DNA from: Ascarosepion bandense
Lineage: Eukaryota; Mollusca; Cephalopoda; Sepiida; Sepiidae
Length of the DNA: 64,000 bases
Direction: 5' to 3'
Assembly (NCBI GenBank): GCA_037127315.1
Contig: JBBBDQ010001945.1
Location: forward strand, 467,501 to 531,500
Shown here: piece by piece, positions 37,301 to 46,479 of the stretch
How the letters are laid out: each line of letters begins with the position of its first letter
Position numbering within the stretch: position 1 is the stretch's first letter
The notes under the pieces: model-generated
What the model was told of the DNA's origin: nothing
Databases searched by the model: none
The model's input: the letters and a program-made list of their open reading frames with translations, nothing else
Program-made: the position numbers and the translations under genes

Positions 37301-37328
37301 GTTTAAGTCTTAAATTTCTAGTTGGGAT
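16374..37328 (-). repeat. 137-bp tandem satellite, about 153 units, derived from the LINE endonuclease-RT linker
   Basis: The unit recurs every 137 bp; for example the 'ggggcaaaaaggcg' phase is at about 16,655 and 16,792. Its reverse complement aligns end to end with 47,400-47,537 of the LINE at 46-49.6 kb. Shared pieces include 'ccattcgtc/ccaaattcgtc', 'ggttctc', 'cttgctcggycgcyattgc', 'cttccggctytatcg' and 'aggcgccttttt'. The minus frame gives ARNLRLKPHSS and RNHYFRLYRS, against ARKFQLKPNSS and WNHFFRLYRS in the LINE. Two main variant types alternate: 'agtagcggagaaccaagag' and 'agcatggaagaaccaggag'. Because 137 is not a multiple of 3, successive units change frame; the many 60-70 aa open frames are by-products. 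Long-range duplication and an indel-rich stretch (about 22,570-32,470) are described in the findings. Confidence 0.95.
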
Positions 37329-37388
37329 AAAAGCATTGATGCCAGCTATAACCTAAGAGGAAACCTCGGATGTTTTTGTTGTGTGTAA
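37320..37388 (-). pseudogene. LINE ORF2 end of endonuclease domain, right flank of the 137-bp array
   Basis: The reverse complement reads 'ccgaggtttcctcttaggtt' then 'atagctggcatcaatgcttt'. It matches 47,352-47,395 of the intact LINE ('ccgaagtctcctcttgggtt', 'aaggctggcatcgatgcttt'). This is exactly the sequence upstream of the amplified segment. Homology fades above about 37,388, so this copy is 5'-truncated. Confidence 0.75.
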
Positions 37389-37456
37389 TCCAATATGCCA
37401 AATACAAGTCGGGGATAGTAAAATCAAGCAGGTACAAAAATTTATATATATATATA
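37389..37456. other. Short spacer with (TA)n
   Basis: About 70 bp of unassigned sequence ending in (TA)n at 37,441-37,456. It separates the truncated LINE from the poly(A) end of the next LINE fragment. Confidence 0.5.
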
Positions 37457-38083
37457 TTTTTTTTTATCATTTCACCCCGAGCAAGGCAGAAATGCCACTG
37501 ATGTGCAGGGGGCTACATAAATGTAAAAAGATTAATTAGAAAAGAGTGAGGAGTAAAACTATTTAGAAAGGAGCAACAGAAAGCTGAGAAAGCAGGTGCG
37601 ATGACAGATACATAGGGGGAGAGAAACGGAAGGATATACGGGGGTGGGAAGAGAGCTAAAGTCCATTGGTTAATAGATGTGTATTGACATTGCATTTAAA
37701 TTTCTGGAGGTTGTAGCCGTCAGGAAAACAAGAATATGGGAGCGAGTTCCACAGACGGGAAGTGCGAGAGAAGAAGCTGCAGGAGTAGTATTGTCGTCTG
37801 CATTTGGCTAACCTGACTGTGAATGGGTGGGACCCAGTTGCCAGTCTGGTTGCACGAGTAAGCACCTGTTGAGGAGGCACCAGTGACTTAAGTTCGTCCG
37901 AGCAGAAGCCATGAAAGTATTTATAGAACAGACAAAGGGAGGCCACATGTCGACGGTGGGGAAGTGCCTGCAGTCGAGCCGCCATATCAGTACCTATCAC
38001 ATTACAGACTCTCCTTTGGAACCTGTCAAGAACACTGAGGAGAACGGTAGGGGCGCCTGACCATAACAGAAGACAGAATGTGC
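37457..38083 (-). pseudogene. 5'-truncated LINE copy: ORF2 C-terminus, 3' UTR and poly(A)
   Basis: On the minus strand, 38,083-37,690 encodes FQRRVCNVIGTDMAARLQALPHRR-type sequence, through FCSDELKSLVPP and RLWNSLPYSCFPDGYNL to HLLTNGL and a stop. The frame is open (part of the open frame 38,249-37,656). It matches the same region of the copies at 40,234-40,557 and 48,990-49,380. The 3' UTR follows to the family end ('gccttgctcggggtgaaat' on the minus strand). A poly(T) on the plus strand at 37,457-37,466 marks the poly(A) tail. It is a subfamily slightly different from the 40/49-kb copies. Only the C-terminal region after the catalytic RT core remains. Confidence 0.75.
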
Positions 38084-38650
38084 GAAACAGAGATCCGAAG
38101 GCGAATTGGCATGGCGAAGGAGGCATTCCAAAAATTGAGTAAAGTATTAAGAAAATGAACAATTTCGCTAGAAACAAGGAAGAGAGTACCGGATTGCTAT
38201 GTGTTGTCAGTTCTTCAATATGGCCGTGAATGCTGGAAAATATCATCAAAGATGAAGGAAAACTTGAAGCAACTGAAATGTAGTTCTACGGAAGGATGCT
38301 GCGAATATCATGGATCGAGCATGTGAACAATGATGAGGTTTTGGAAATGATGGAAACAAAAAATACTGAGCATCAGGAAGAGACAGCTGAAGTTCCTGGG
38401 ACATGCAAAGAGGAACGAGGGCTTGGAGAACCTGATACTAACAGGCTAGATAGAGGGGAAAAGAGACAGGGGAAAGCAACAGATAACATATTTGAAGGAC
38501 CTAATCAGGTGGATGATAGAACGAGGTTTGCATGGTGTAACAGAAGAAGGCTTGCTAAGAGCTACCAGTGATAGGGAGATGTGGAAAGCCATGATCACAC
38601 ATGTCCTGAAGGGACAGAACACATAGAAGAAGATATATGCCAACTGATTA
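38084..38650 (+). pseudogene. C-terminal RT remnant of a second LINE family
   Basis: Frames here read 'EIRRRIGMAKEAFQKLSKVLRK', 'VLSVLQYGRECWKISSKMKENL', 'MLRISWIEHVNNDEVLEMMETK', and after a shift near 38,365 'RKRQLKFLGHAKRNEGLENLILTG' and 'RQGKQQITYLKDLIRWM'. It ends near the stop following 'VLKGQNT'. This is the conserved tail of a common invertebrate non-LTR retrotransposon polymerase, downstream of the catalytic core. The clade (RTE-like?) is not certain. The open frame at 38,296-38,571 is only partly in the true frame. It begins abruptly where the previous LINE fragment ends. Confidence 0.65.
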
Positions 38651-39450
38651 TGAGACATTATAATGTGAATATAACGTGGGGGATCAAATCTGTATTATAC
38701 TCAATATACAAAATGATCCCTCATTTTATGGCCATGCTAGTTTTTATACATTTATATTCTAGATTTATGGTCTTGAGCTAGTGGATGGCAGAGCGGGGTT
38801 TGAGTGGTGTAACAGGAGAAGGCGTGCTAAAAGCCACCAGGGATAGGAAGACGTGGAGGGCCATGATCGCCTACGTTCAGGGCACATAGAAGAAGATATA
38901 TGTCAACTGTTTACAAGAAATAATATGGATATAAAGTGGGGGATCAAATCTGTTATGATCAATGTATAAACTGCTCCCTCATTTTATGGCCATCCTAGTT
39001 TCTATATATCTATATTCTAGATTTATGGGCTGCTCAAGCCCATAAATCTAGAATATAAATGTATAGCGGATGGCAGAGAGGGGTTCGGGTGGTGTAACAG
39101 GAGAAGGTGTGCCACCAGGGATAGGCAGACGTGGAAAGCCATGATTGCTTACGTCCTGAAAAGACAGAGCATATAGAAGAAGATACGTGCCAACTGTTTA
39201 TAATAAATTATAATGTGGATATAAAGTGGGAGATCAAATCTATATAATAATCAATATATGAACTGATCCCTCATTTTGTGACCCTACTAGTTTCTATACA
39301 TTTATATTCTAGATTTATGGTCTTGAGCTAGTGGATGACAGAGCAGGGTTTGGGTGGTGTAACAGGAGAAAGCATGCTAAGAGCCACCAGGGATAGGGAG
39401 ACGTGGAAAGCCATGATTGCCTACCTCCTGAAAGGACAGGGCACATAGAA
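38505..39450 (+). repeat. About 270-285 bp tandem copies of the LINE 3' tail (about 3.5 units)
   Basis: The tail beginning 'gtggatgryagagc', with 'ggtgtaacaggagaa' and 'gccatgatygc', starts at about 38,509, 38,781, 39,065 and 39,331. Each unit covers the last codons of the LINE ORF plus the 3' UTR with 'ctagatttatgg'. The third junction contains an inverted duplication (39,011-39,057). The same tail occurs on the minus strand at the right edge of the window, 63,885-64,000. Confidence 0.75.
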
Positions 39451-40230
39451 GATGATGCTTCGTGGAGTTTTGCTCGCGTTCGTATTGTTTTGTTTTTTGT
39501 TGTTGTTGTTGTTGTTGTTTTTCGTATGTATTTGTCTGCGCATATATTTAATTATGTTTATTTGCTCATGCATTGAAATATGACTGTGTCTGTTTTGACG
39601 TCGTTTATGCTGGACACGTGACACTGTTGTGTTGCTTCGTTTTGGTATAATTAGAAGATAACACAAACTTGAATTAATGATGTTTATCTTTGGTAAAAAC
39701 TAGGTTTTTACATCAAATTACAACCTTTAAATTTTTTTGTGGATACAGGAGCAGACTAGCTAAATTGTCTTCACTGTGGGATGCTAGTAGTAAACGAGCC
39801 TATCCCTTCTAGACTCTAGTGGTCAACTGACTAGCGTCTTTCGTTTTTCAAATCTCCTACACAAAACTACTGTCCTTAACTCCTACTTTTTACTCCTACT
39901 CTTACTCCTGCTCCTACCAAAAGAAACGGTTCCTTATTTTGCCGCCCAATTTTGAATTCTTGGCGTCAGTGTGTCTATCTTTTTCTATTTTTAGAACACT
40001 CGCCATTTTATAAACCATAACAACACCTTACGGATTCGTTCTGAATTGTATTCAATATTGTAGCCTTTGCAGACATTTTCCAAACCTGACTTTAAAAGCG
40101 GATAAATTGACAAGTCGATAAAAACAAATGTTAAATAATTTCTGTATGTATTTATAGATACGTATATATCTGTACATGTGTATGTATAATAATATATGTT
40201 TGTATATGTATATATTTTTCTAATTGTTCA
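39451..40230. other. Unassigned sequence
   Basis: (GTT)n at about 39,497-39,520, then A/T-rich sequence with no recognised element. 39,880-39,930 has small CTCCTAC-type repeats. No gene is supported. Confidence 0.4.
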
Positions 40231-40742
40231 GACTTGGCAGACCGGCTGCAACCACTCTCTCACCGGCGTGATGTGGCTTCCTTGTGCCTCTTCTACAAGT
40301 ACTTTCATGGCTTCTGCTCCAAAGAACTTAAATCATTGGTGCCGCCTAAGCACGAATTTAAACGAGATACTAGATTGGCAACTAGGTCCCACCCTTTTAC
40401 AGTTAAACAGATAAGATGTAACCGTAATTTCTACTACAACAGCTTCTTTTCTCGTGCTTCTCGCCTGTGGAATTCCCTTCCGCATGTCTGCTTTCCCGAC
40501 AGCTACAATCTCCAGGTGTTTAAATGTAGGGTCAATAGACACCTCCTATCACACTAACTTCCAATTATTCTCCCAACACTCTCATCTACCCAACCCGCAT
40601 TCTCGGTATTCTTACCCGCCTATCACCCACCCTCTGACATTTCCTATATTTAACCATCCTTTCTCCACTCTATGTAGCCCCTGCGCTATAGTGGCAGTGA
40701 AATGCCTTGCTCGGGGTGAAACGCTTATGAAAAAAAAAAAAA
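40231..40742 (+). mobile_element. 5'-truncated LINE copy with open ORF2 C-terminus and poly(A)
   Basis: The frame 40,234-40,557 encodes the last 107 residues of ORF2 of the family at 46-49.6 kb, without interruption: DRLQPLSHRRDVASLCLF, FCSKELKSLVPPKHEF, RASRLWNSLPHVCFPDSYNL, then RHLLSH and a stop. A 3' UTR of about 170 bp follows, ending 'gccttgctcggggtgaaac', then poly(A) at 40,731-40,742. It is nearly identical to 49,058-49,565, so the family moved fairly recently. Where the larger copy has a premature TAA (49,235) this one has CAG, so it shows the probable uninterrupted form. Truncation at the 5' end is the usual outcome of target-primed reverse transcription. Confidence 0.8.
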
Positions 40743-40869
40743 ATATGTGGTTATCTATGTATTTATGTGCGCGTCAATCTCTTTTCCTCGTTTCATCGTT
40801 GTATTACTTTGTCATAATCTAAATCTAATGCTTTGTTACATTTGAAATTTTAAATTCGCAATTCCTTAA

Positions 40870-40873
<4 letters not shown>

Positions 40874-40908
<35 letters not shown>
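40874..40908. repeat. (TA)n microsatellite
   Basis: TA dinucleotides directly at the left edge of the inverted-repeat element. Confidence 0.95.
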
Positions 40909-40910
<2 letters not shown>

Positions 40911-41489
40911 CATCGAGGCAGCAGATAATGTTTTAGCATATACTGTTATATAAGAGACAATGAATATCTGTTATGTTTAATCAAGAGCCGTTCTAAACAT
41001 CGTATTTTGACTTTAATTTCAGGTGAAAATAAAGACGAAAATAAAGACGAAAATTCTCCAACATTTGGATAATTTTTTATTATGTGATTTTATTAAGTGT
41101 GGGTTTAATTTAAACCCACAATTAATTATATCACCTTTAAATCTGGTCATAACACATTCCATTGTATTTAAATATATGGTTCTGTTATCATTTCAAGCTC
41201 TCACGCGGTGTGACGTCATAGAACCGCATTACAATTTTACGAACTGCGTTTGCTATTTTTGGTAACTGTTATCGTTGCTTGGCAAAGTTTTATGTAAACA
41301 CAAAATAAAATCGTCTTTAATGGTGGATGTTTTTTTGTTAACGTGATTGTAACCTCTCTGAAGATGGCTCATGTGAGGCAAAAGCTTAGAATCAACTTAA
41401 TAAAAAATTATTCAAACGTTGGAAAATTTTTGTCTTCATTTTCATCGGAAATCAAAGCGAACATATGATGTTTAGAACGGCTCATGATT

Positions 41490-41490
<1 letters not shown>
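40909..41490 (+). mobile_element. Inverted-repeat (MITE/foldback-like) element between two (TA)n tracts
   Basis: The left repeat (about 40,977-41,095, from 'aatcaagagccgttctaaac') and right repeat (about 41,397-41,490, ending 'agaacggctcatgatt') are imperfect inverted repeats of about 95 bp. The non-coding middle contains 'cggtgtgacgtcatag' and 'gttatcgttgcttggc'. The open frame across the left repeat is not a gene. Further copies lie at 4,983-5,310 (minus) and 5,771-6,120 (plus). (TA)n at both edges suggests either TA-target insertion of a Tc1/mariner-type non-autonomous element or repeat growth from its TA ends. Confidence 0.65.

Positions 41491-41548
<58 letters not shown>
41491..41548. 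repeat. (TA)n microsatellite
   Basis: TA repeat at the right edge of the inverted-repeat element. Confidence 0.95.
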
Positions 41549-41552
<4 letters not shown>

Positions 41553-41884
41553 TAAATTTTTATTTTTATTGTCATGTGAAGCTAACAATCGATCAATTAT
41601 TATGATAACCCTTTTTAATCAAACATTAACATTAAAGACCCAATAAATTGTTTTTAGAGTCTGTTCTTATGTTCTCCAAATTAGAAATTACTTGTATTCT
41701 GATTAGTCACCAGTGACTACGCAACAATGTCTCCCTGATGAAGGGGATTTGGCTAGTTTTGAAACTTTTAAATCTCTTCAACTTGAATTCAACATCTTCA
41801 CTTGATAAAACACGGTTAGAGTCAAAACAAAATGGTTATTTTTGTAGTGATATTATAACATATTTAAATTCTAAACAAATATTA
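41549..41884. other. AT-rich spacer
   Basis: No recognised element or gene. Confidence 0.4.
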
Positions 41885-42012
41885 TTCACTCTACTTCGTA
41901 CTGCCGCAGAAAGCAATGACAACCTACTGCGGGATAATCTTCTTCCCAGTCAGTCATGTCTCTTTCGAGACATGATCGCCCAAGCGTGTTTCACGTATGG
42001 CACTTAACTGAC
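41885..42012 (+). mobile_element. SINE body/tail fragment
   Basis: Matches the SINE body ('tactgcgggataatcttctt', 'gtctctttcgagacatgatc') and the 3' end ('gtatggcacttaactgactg'). The tRNA-like head is missing. The overlapping open frame is incidental. Confidence 0.65.
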
Positions 42013-43130
42013 TGATCCTTAATATAAACTTATATTGGGTGATACAAAAAAAAGCGTATAAAAAATCTAAAGAATGCTTTTTTATATTATTTTTTTTCAC
42101 AAGGTTTTTTTTTTATTATTATGGAGAGGTTGTCTCCTGTCTTATTTTCACTAAATTTAAACATCGTTTCCCCTTTTCCAAAATTGTTTGGCTGAAATGT
42201 TGCATTATAAAAATGAAGTTTGAAAAATATATATATATATTGTTTAACCATCTGTGGTTCAACTTCCCCACTAAACTGCGAAGTTTCTTTCCATATGGGA
42301 GGAATATATTCCTATTTGACAATCATGGCTTTAAATGGCTTCAATAATTTGCTATTAACATTATTTGTGAGACAAGATATATTGTCTTTAATATTTTAGC
42401 TTTACGTGCATATTTAAAGTGTTTAAAAAGAATGACAAGGAAAACTAATTTGTTTTGAAATAAGTGAGACATAGAAGACAAGAAGCTCATATGGATATTG
42501 CTTAGTCAGCCACATATTCCATAATGCTTTTAAGTTCTCAATAGTGTCTGTTCTTTAATTAATATTTTCCAAGGAAAGTGTTGCCATGTGATATCGAGTA
42601 TAAAAACGTTCAAATTTTTCTGCATTGAGTACTGAATTAAATAGTCGGAGAAAAAGAGTCCTAAAAAGTGAGTGAAAAATAGAGGGAGAGTAATTGAGAT
42701 CAAAGAAAGAGAGAAAAAAGTGTCACAGACAGAGAGACAGACAGAGAGAATAAATCGGGGAAACTCAGAGAGAAAGAGAAACGTTATAAAGAAAAACGTT
42801 AGCGGGAAATAGTTGTAGGGAGACGGAGAGATTACATTGAGATTGTCATGAAGCAAAAAGAGAATAAGAAAGCCATTTAGGAGACACAAAGAAGAAGAAA
42901 GACTTAAATGAAAAAGGCTATTATTAATCGGCAATAACGTTAGTACGGCTTATGAGGAACCATTAGATTACAGATCATTTTGATCGCTCAGTCAACAGCT
43001 TATCTGTATGGATGTGATGTGTGTATGTGGATGCATGCATGGGCATTAGTGGATGATAAAGAATAGAGTGAGGGACAAAAAGACAATATTGAATAATATA
43101 AACTTTAGAAAAATAAAGGAAAGATAATAA
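42013..43130. other. AT-rich then purine-rich spacer, no gene seen
   Basis: A/T-rich sequence to about 42,640, then a GA-rich stretch at 42,645-42,910 with CAGA/GAGA runs. Open frames on the minus strand there are low-complexity. Nothing else is recognised. Confidence 0.45.
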
Positions 43131-43152
43131 TTAGATAGATATGAAAAGACCG

Positions 43153-43193
<41 letters not shown>

Positions 43194-43256
43194 TGAACAG
43201 ATTGATAAGAGAGAGAGAGAGAGAAGAGAAGAGACAGAATATGAAAAAACAGATAG

Positions 43257-43287
<31 letters not shown>

Positions 43288-43306
43288 GAATATGAAAAGC
43301 CAATGA

Positions 43307-43346
<40 letters not shown>

Positions 43347-43365
43347 AAAGAATATGAAAAGCCTA

Positions 43366-43410
<45 letters not shown>

Positions 43411-43474
43411 ATAGATTAGAGAGATAAGAGAGAGAGAGAGAGAAGAGAAGAGAAGAGACAGAATATGAAAAGAC

Positions 43475-43527
<53 letters not shown>

Positions 43528-43580
43528 TGAACAGATTGATAAGAGAGAGAGAGAAGAGAAGAGACAGAATATGAAAAAAC

Positions 43581-43635
<55 letters not shown>

Positions 43636-43646
43636 TGAATAGACTG

Positions 43647-43695
<49 letters not shown>

Positions 43696-43849
43696 TGAAC
43701 AGATTGATAAGAGAGAGAGAGAGAAGAGAAGAGACAGAATATGAAAAAACAGATAGATAGATATATAGATAGATAGATAGATAGATAGATATGAACAGAT
43801 TGATAAGAGAGAGAGAGAAGAGAAGAGAAGAGACAGAATATGAAAAGAC

Positions 43850-43890
<41 letters not shown>

Positions 43891-43963
43891 TGAACAGATT
43901 GATAAGAGAGAGAGAGAGAGAGAGAGAGAAGAGAAGAGACAGAATAGGAAAAAACATAGATAG

Positions 43964-43997
<34 letters not shown>

Positions 43998-44028
43998 AAG
44001 AGAAGAAGAGAGAATAGATAGATAAAAA

Positions 44029-44062
<34 letters not shown>

Positions 44063-44110
44063 TGATAAGAGAGAGAGAGAGAGAAGAGAAGAGACAGAAT
44101 ATGAAAAAAC

Positions 44111-44153
<43 letters not shown>

Positions 44154-44172
44154 ATATGAAAAGCCATAATAG

Positions 44173-44225
<53 letters not shown>

Positions 44226-44232
44226 TGAACAG

Positions 44233-44269
<37 letters not shown>

Positions 44270-44291
44270 AAGAGACAGAATATGAAATAAC

Positions 44292-44333
<42 letters not shown>

Positions 44334-44352
44334 AAAGAATATGAAAAGCCTA

Positions 44353-44407
<55 letters not shown>

Positions 44408-44418
44408 TGAACAGACTG

Positions 44419-44480
<62 letters not shown>

Positions 44481-44499
44481 AAAGAATATGAAAAGCCTA

Positions 44500-44538
<39 letters not shown>

Positions 44539-44571
44539 TGAACAGATTGATAAGAGAGAGAGAGAGAAGAG
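43131..44571 (-). repeat. Compound (GATA)n array with GA-rich and 'gaatatgaaaa' spacers
   Basis: About 1.4 kb of alternating (GATA)n blocks and two spacer types: one around 'atgaacagattgataagaga', (GA)n and 'gacagaatatgaaaa', the other 'aaaaagaatatgaaaagcct'. The 'atgaacagactgagatagat' junctions are the reverse complement of those at 6,420-6,640, so this is the same compound repeat in the other orientation. The minus-strand open frames of up to 543 codons are YLSI-type translations of the repeat, not genes. Confidence 0.95.
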
Positions 44572-44673
44572 TATGGCACTTAACTGACTGACTTCGTACT
44601 GAGCCCTTTCTTAAGAATAGTATTTTTGTTTTTTGCTTTTTTGGGAAATGGAATTTTACTCGATCTATACCTA

Positions 44674-44716
<43 letters not shown>

Positions 44717-45224
44717 CGCGTTCTGAAATCAAATAGTAATGAAGCTTTCATTTTTCAGAAGCTCCAAAAATTATATATATATATATATACTGTTTGATTG
44801 ATTAAAAAACAGAATATCTACTCAAATACGAGCATCCATTAAAAATAATGTTTAAATAAATAAATTAAATATGTCGGTTGTTAATTTCATTTCGTTAATT
44901 ACCGTAACTTTCCGTAAAAAATACATAATGTTAGAAAGTAGAAAATCTGACACTCACAAAACCTATGAAAGGCAAGATGAGCAGAAGGAAACAATTTACC
45001 TATTTCGTGTAATTTGATGGCAGAACAGGGAGCGGCAGGGATAATAAAAAGCAAAAAAGACGGACAGGAAGTTTGGTTAGCCATGATCGCCCACGTTATG
45101 AATAAATATGGTTTCTAGAAAAAGAATATGCTTATTTGTTAAACGTGCATAAGCTTTTTCTATTTTTTCTTTTTTTTTAATTCAATATTTCTCATTGGCA
45201 TTTATTATTGTCCAAAGATAGAAG
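44572..45224. other. Spacer with SINE 3' end and (TA)n tracts
   Basis: 44,572-44,592 is a bare SINE 3' end ('tatggcacttaactgactga'). (TA)n lies at about 44,677-44,714 and 44,773-44,790. The stretch around 45,060-45,100 ('gccatgatcgcccacgt') resembles the second LINE family's tail, weakly. No gene is supported. Confidence 0.45.
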
Positions 45225-45602
45225 TCCAATGAATAACAGCTCGGGACGAGAAATTGGAGAGACGAGTTCAAATTCCAAAAAAATGTATTAATCAGTCTCA
45301 AGAAATGTATTAATTGGTCACTTCCCTCCTAATATGGGTTAAATAACAGGACAAATTTGATTCTACCGCAGAAAGTAATGACAAACAACTGCGGGAAAAT
45401 CTTCTGCCAGACTCTCATGTCTCTTTCAAGATATGATCAACAAAGTGTGTCACGGATGTCACTTAACTGACTGACATGAATAGTAGGAGAGATTGGATAC
45501 TATAGCCATGGTTGGCAACCAGTCTCCTGCAGAAAACAATGACAATCTACTGCGGGAAAATCTTCTGCCCAGTCAGTCATGTCTCTTTCGTTATGCCATA
45601 TT
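45225..45602 (+). mobile_element. SINE copies, plus strand, partly dimeric
   Basis: A tRNA-like head with a B-box-like 'gttcaaattcc' near 45,267, then a body to the 3' end at about 45,475, followed directly by a second body (45,476-45,602) without a head. Related to 232-575. Confidence 0.65.
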
Positions 45603-46012
45603 ATTTTTCACGCACTAGGTTGCCATTACATTCTGATGTAGACTAGTTAACAACCAAGGCTATAGAAACCTATCTGGCCTGTTTTATTCATGACAGTCAG
45701 TTAAGTGGCATATGTGATATCCACTTCGACAGGCGATCATTTCTCGAAACAGTGACTGGGTAGAAGTTTTTCCGCTGTAGGTTGCCATTACTTTCTGCGG
45801 TAGGCTTGTTTCCAATCAGGGCTATAGAACCCAACCTGTTCTACTTTTCAAGTCGGTCAGTTAAGTGGTATACGTGATAAGCACTTGGGCGATCATGTCT
45901 CGAAAGACGCATGACTGACTAGAAAGAAGGTTATCCCGCAGAAGGTTGCCATTACTCTCTGGGGTAGACTAGCTGCCAAACCAAGTCTATAGAAACCAAT
46001 CCTGCTATAGAT
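45603..46012 (-). repeat. SINE-body tandem units, minus strand, left of the LINE
   Basis: Units of about 155-163 bp begin 'gtcagttaagtgg' at about 45,697 and 45,851. The second (about 45,838-46,000) is almost identical to 49,733-49,895 on the other side of the LINE, with about three differences by eye. Confidence 0.7.
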
Positions 46013-46479
46013 AGTACCTTCTATCGCCCGGTCTCACACTCCACCCACTTCTTTTGGACAGGAGTAGAGGTGATCGCCTTGTTTCTTGTTTAGGAAGGGG
46101 TTCCCGGTTGATCTCTCTCTTTTTCGGTCTTTATGTCGGTTCGGCTGGAAGCTTTTTGCAATTGGTGAGTATGGTGGCAATGTCTCTTCATTCTGAGGGT
46201 ACCGGGTTGGCAGTTCCTGGTTGCTGCTTCCGACTGGTAATTAGGAGCCCGAACTCTTGCGTAGCGTCTTGAGAGGCTGCTCTGATCAACAGTTGAATAA
46301 TATCGGGGTTCCTGTAGTGCCATTTCGCGCATGGACGGGCGTCCCTGCATGAATTTCCGATGGGCAACCCCGAGGCCACATTATGCTGCAGGCAGCGCCA
46401 TTCACCATCCTTCACCTGCTGCAATTAACGACCATCTGACCCTACTCTAGACCTCTCTCTATCCACAACTATAACCAGC
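46013..46479 (+). promoter_or_regulatory. LINE 5' untranslated region
   Basis: This G/C-richer stretch lies between the SINE unit and the first ORF2 ATG, with an in-frame stop at 46,426. Its reverse complement is homologous to 62,772-63,160, another copy of the LINE 5' end. The minus strand carries an 86-codon open frame (46,350-46,090) and a 78-codon one in another frame; the 63-kb copy is broken in the corresponding frames. In LINEs this region normally holds the internal promoter. No specific promoter element was identified. Confidence 0.5.

Noticed and set aside
7657..37328. CRISPR-like or gene-cluster interpretation of the regular arrays
   Set aside because: Units are head-to-tail without unique spacers, the genome is animal, and both arrays are explained by LINE segments.
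38296..38571. 91-codon open frame as a standalone gene
   Set aside because: Its first part is the second LINE family's RT tail; after about 38,365 the true LINE frame is a different one.
42530..42934. 134-codon minus-strand open frame
   Set aside because: Low-complexity Ser/Leu/Phe-rich translation of a GA-rich tract with no motif.
43046..44677. 543-codon minus-strand open frame of YLSI-type repeats, plus the similar frames at 6,157-6,796 and 7,003-7,263
   Set aside because: They are translations of (GATA)n/(TATC)n, open in several frames at once, with no start context or other domain.
46090..46424. Minus-strand open frames in the LINE 5' region as a real antisense gene
   Set aside because: Two overlapping short frames, broken in the homologous copy at 62.8-63.1 kb; kept only as a remark.
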